From Chara braunii (lineage: Eukaryota > Streptophyta > Charophyceae > Charales > Characeae): 30,418 bases of DNA. Position 1 is the stretch's first letter; each line of letters opens with the position of its first letter. Shown piece after piece: positions 28,948 to 30,418 of this stretch. Both the position numbers and the translations under genes were made by a program. The DNA lies in assembly GCA_003427395.1 (NCBI GenBank), contig BFEA01000698.1:252257-282674 (forward strand), read 5' to 3'. A model generated the notes under the pieces. The model saw nothing but the letters and a program-made list of their open reading frames with translations. It did no database searches and was not told the origin of the DNA.

Positions 28948-29996
28948 GTCGTCCGTCTCCTGCATATGGTGAATGGAGGAAGTCGAAGACGAGTATGCTG
29001 CAACTGTCCACATGGGATATGGAAATTGTGAAAGCAGCGGGTGTGAGCCCTGAGAGAGTTAATAAGTTGCATATGAGAGTTTGCAAAAGGTTTACTGTTT
29101 CTCCAGTTTCTCAACCTGAGTCGTACTTTGACAGAACGACGAGTAGAGGGGTTAAGATGTATAATGTTTTTAATAATAAAAGCAAAGAACCGGGCGACTT
29201 TGACAATTAGGGTATCATTCTCATGGCCATGCATGTTGCTTGGTTGGTCTGCGCAACAGACATGTGCGCATCGAGCATCGAAAGAAGTGAGGGAGAGTTG
29301 TCGAAGTTGTTGGACAACATTGTACACTGTCGCCTGACCCCTTTTATGGTTGTGGCTCGCCTACCAACGGAGAACATGGTTGTTAGGGTGAGGGACATAG
29401 AGAACTTGTTGGACAGAGGCGGTGAGCTGAATGACGAGGTCATCAACTTCTACTTAGCACTGCTCGTTCGGGACTATCGTACATCTTTTTTGAAAGTGTA
29501 CAACTTTGTTTCTTTCCTTTTCACAAAATTGCTACTTCAGGGTTGTAAAGGTGTCAGAAGATGGACGAAAGAGGTCAATCTTTTCGAACACAAGGTGCTA
29601 TTTGTCCCCATTCACAAGGACAGTGAACACTGGGCTCTTTTGTCAGTGAACTTTGAAAAGGGCGTTGTACAGTTCGTCGATTCTTATTATAAAGCAGTAT
29701 GCGACGCGACGTTCACTTCGACTGCATATAGAGCGGTCGTGCAGTACCTGAACGAAGAGGCAATGGAGAGAGGGTTGCCCCAAGGCTATGATAACATGAG
29801 ATTTCAAGTTCTCGCCAAAGGAGTGTCAAGGCAGGCTGACGGATCCAGCTCTGGGGTTTTCATGTTAATGTTTGCTTCCTATTTGGCGTGGGGACAAGAT
29901 CCGCCTTTTCATTTCTCGAACATTCACATACCCGCTATTAGATGCAAGTTGGCATCCATCATTTGTTCTGCAGTACCGCAGATGTGTTGTCCGTAG
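28948..29996 (+). pseudogene. Ulp1/SENP-like (C48) domain with Ser at the nucleophile position
   Basis: C48 proteases cut ubiquitin-like proteins such as SUMO from targets. From ATG 29223 the segment shows LNDEVINFYLALLV, the family's substrate-groove start; VRRWTKEVNLFEHKVLFVPIH; EHWAL with His at 29628-29630; VQFVDSYY with Asp at 29679-29681; and RQADGSSSGVF, where Gln is at 29832-29834 and the residue normally Cys is Ser (TCT, 29850-29852). The spacing Gln to +6 nucleophile is normal. So the His-Asp-Gln framework is intact but the canonical catalytic Cys is missing. A TAG (29208-29210) separates this from the upstream part, GRPSPAYGEWRKSKTSM through KEPGDFDN. The 257-residue part has a normal length for a C48 catalytic domain. 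The end TAG is 29994-29996. Confidence 0.8.
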
Positions 29997-30087
29997 TTGA
30001 GGACTCGTATACGGTGAGTTTGCCCATGTGTTGTGCTTAGATTCAAGAGTAGATGTGCAGGACCTTAGATGTGTAGCGAGTTGTTAT

Positions 30088-30330
30088 TTGCCTTTGTCGA
30101 TAGTTGAGCGAGTTGGATTTTGTGGGCCGGATATATCCGCTCCACAGGCGGCCCACATTCTTTCCTTTGTCGATATTTGAGCGAGTTGGATTTTGTGGGA
30201 CGGATGTATTCGGTCCCTAGACGGCCCACATCCTTTACTTTGCAATATTGAAGCTTATAATCCTTACTCTCTGTGCGGTCCACAGGCGACCCACATGTTT
30301 TACCTTGCAATATTAAAGCTTAGAATCACT
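30088..30330. repeat. Short tandem repeats with a GGATATATCC palindrome, 3' of the long gene
   Basis: CCTTTGTCGATA-TTGAGCGAGTTGGATT units start at 30091 and 30164 (period 73). Each is followed by a GTGGG(C/A)CGGATNTATNCG-like palindrome and GGCGGCCCACAT or ACGGCCCACAT. Then TTGCAATATTGAAGCTT and TTGCAATATTAAAGCTT recur about 66 bp apart (30239 and 30305). The region could be a terminal or subterminal repeat of the element, but no flanking terminus is visible. Confidence 0.7.
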
Positions 30331-30332
30331 AC

Positions 30333-30372
<40 letters not shown>

Positions 30373-30418
30373 CCTCCCACTCTCTCTCTTTCTCCCCCTC
30401 TCTAGCTCTCTCTCTCTC
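30331..30418. repeat. CT-rich microsatellite reaching the window end
   Basis: Nearly uninterrupted CT dinucleotides with C-rich interruptions run to the last base. Its true end is outside the window. A Pro/Ser-rich forward frame across it is an artefact of composition. Confidence 0.95.

Larger units (their letters stand above)
22486..29996 (+). pseudogene. Long broken gene: ParB-like, methylase-like and Ulp1-like regions (element-borne)
   Basis: Successive plus-strand frames join into one protein of roughly 2,300-2,400 residues, each frame picking up where the last stops. In-frame stops: TAG 22684-22686, TAG 24639-24641, TGA 25419-25421, TAG 27975-27977, TAG 29208-29210. Frame breaks: near 22822, the G12 run 23724-23735, near 24146, near 24320, the 77-bp duplication 25591-25744, near 26905, near 28370 and near 28693. 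One GT-AG intron lies at 28764-28947. The domains match no single protein of known function. The presence of a Ulp1 domain and the repeat-rich setting suggest a transposon-type gene, as Ulp1 domains are common passengers of plant mobile elements. From memory it resembles a multicopy charophyte family; this was not searched. It is either a decayed copy or a copy damaged by assembly errors. Confidence 0.7.

Noticed and set aside
1-30418. tRNA or rRNA genes
   Set aside because: No cloverleaf-like arrangement with GGTTCGAATCC-type T-arm and no rRNA core sequence was seen. A tRNA scan would settle this.

Overview
The window looks like nuclear DNA from a eukaryote of the green-plant lineage. It has no compact operons. 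It is dominated by tandem satellites, inverted-repeat elements and decayed transposon genes, and it holds one well-supported GT-AG intron. The protein families (a GHTHxDxD transposase-like protein, and a ParB-like plus Ulp1-like element protein) fit a large, repeat-rich streptophyte genome. From memory only, and not searched, the 22.5-30 kb protein resembles a family I associate with the charophyte alga Chara braunii.

Layout. 1-144 is the end of a GC-rich terminal-inverted-repeat element. 88-1450 is a broken minus-strand element-associated gene whose 3' end runs into that terminus. 1486-1873 is a foldback repeat. 2830-4560 is AT-rich with duplicated segments and no gene. 4562-5071 is an unrecognised minus-strand reading frame. 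5362-8546 is a fossil DDE-type transposase-like gene on the minus strand with at least eight stops or frame breaks. 8731-11440 mixes a repeated ~200-bp unit with AGATGGCGGCTGCC minisatellites. 11421-15000 and 17945-22430 are satellite arrays built around a GGATNNATCC palindrome. They are separated by 2.9 kb of other sequence that includes a pyrimidine-rich tract. 22486-29996 is one long broken plus-strand gene. 30088-30418 holds short tandem repeats and a CT microsatellite.

The 22486-29996 gene reads, in order: a conserved N-terminal region, a charged linker, a ParB/sulfiredoxin-like domain, an uncharacterised middle region, a Rossmann or methylase-like segment, a Gly-rich and Ser-rich repeat region, and a C-terminal Ulp1/SENP-like (C48) domain whose catalytic Cys position is Ser. 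It carries about five in-frame stops and about eight frame breaks. One break is a 77-bp tandem duplication, and another sits at a 12-G run. It is therefore a decayed copy, a poorly assembled copy, or both.

The most unusual signal is the near-palindrome GGATNNATCC with GC-rich arms. It recurs in at least five otherwise different repeat families, about sixty times intact in the satellites by hand count, and also inside the coding sequence of the long gene. One certain artefact is present: positions 11855-11892 are a Nextera mate-pair junction adapter flanked by an exact 135-bp duplication, so the local assembly there is wrong.
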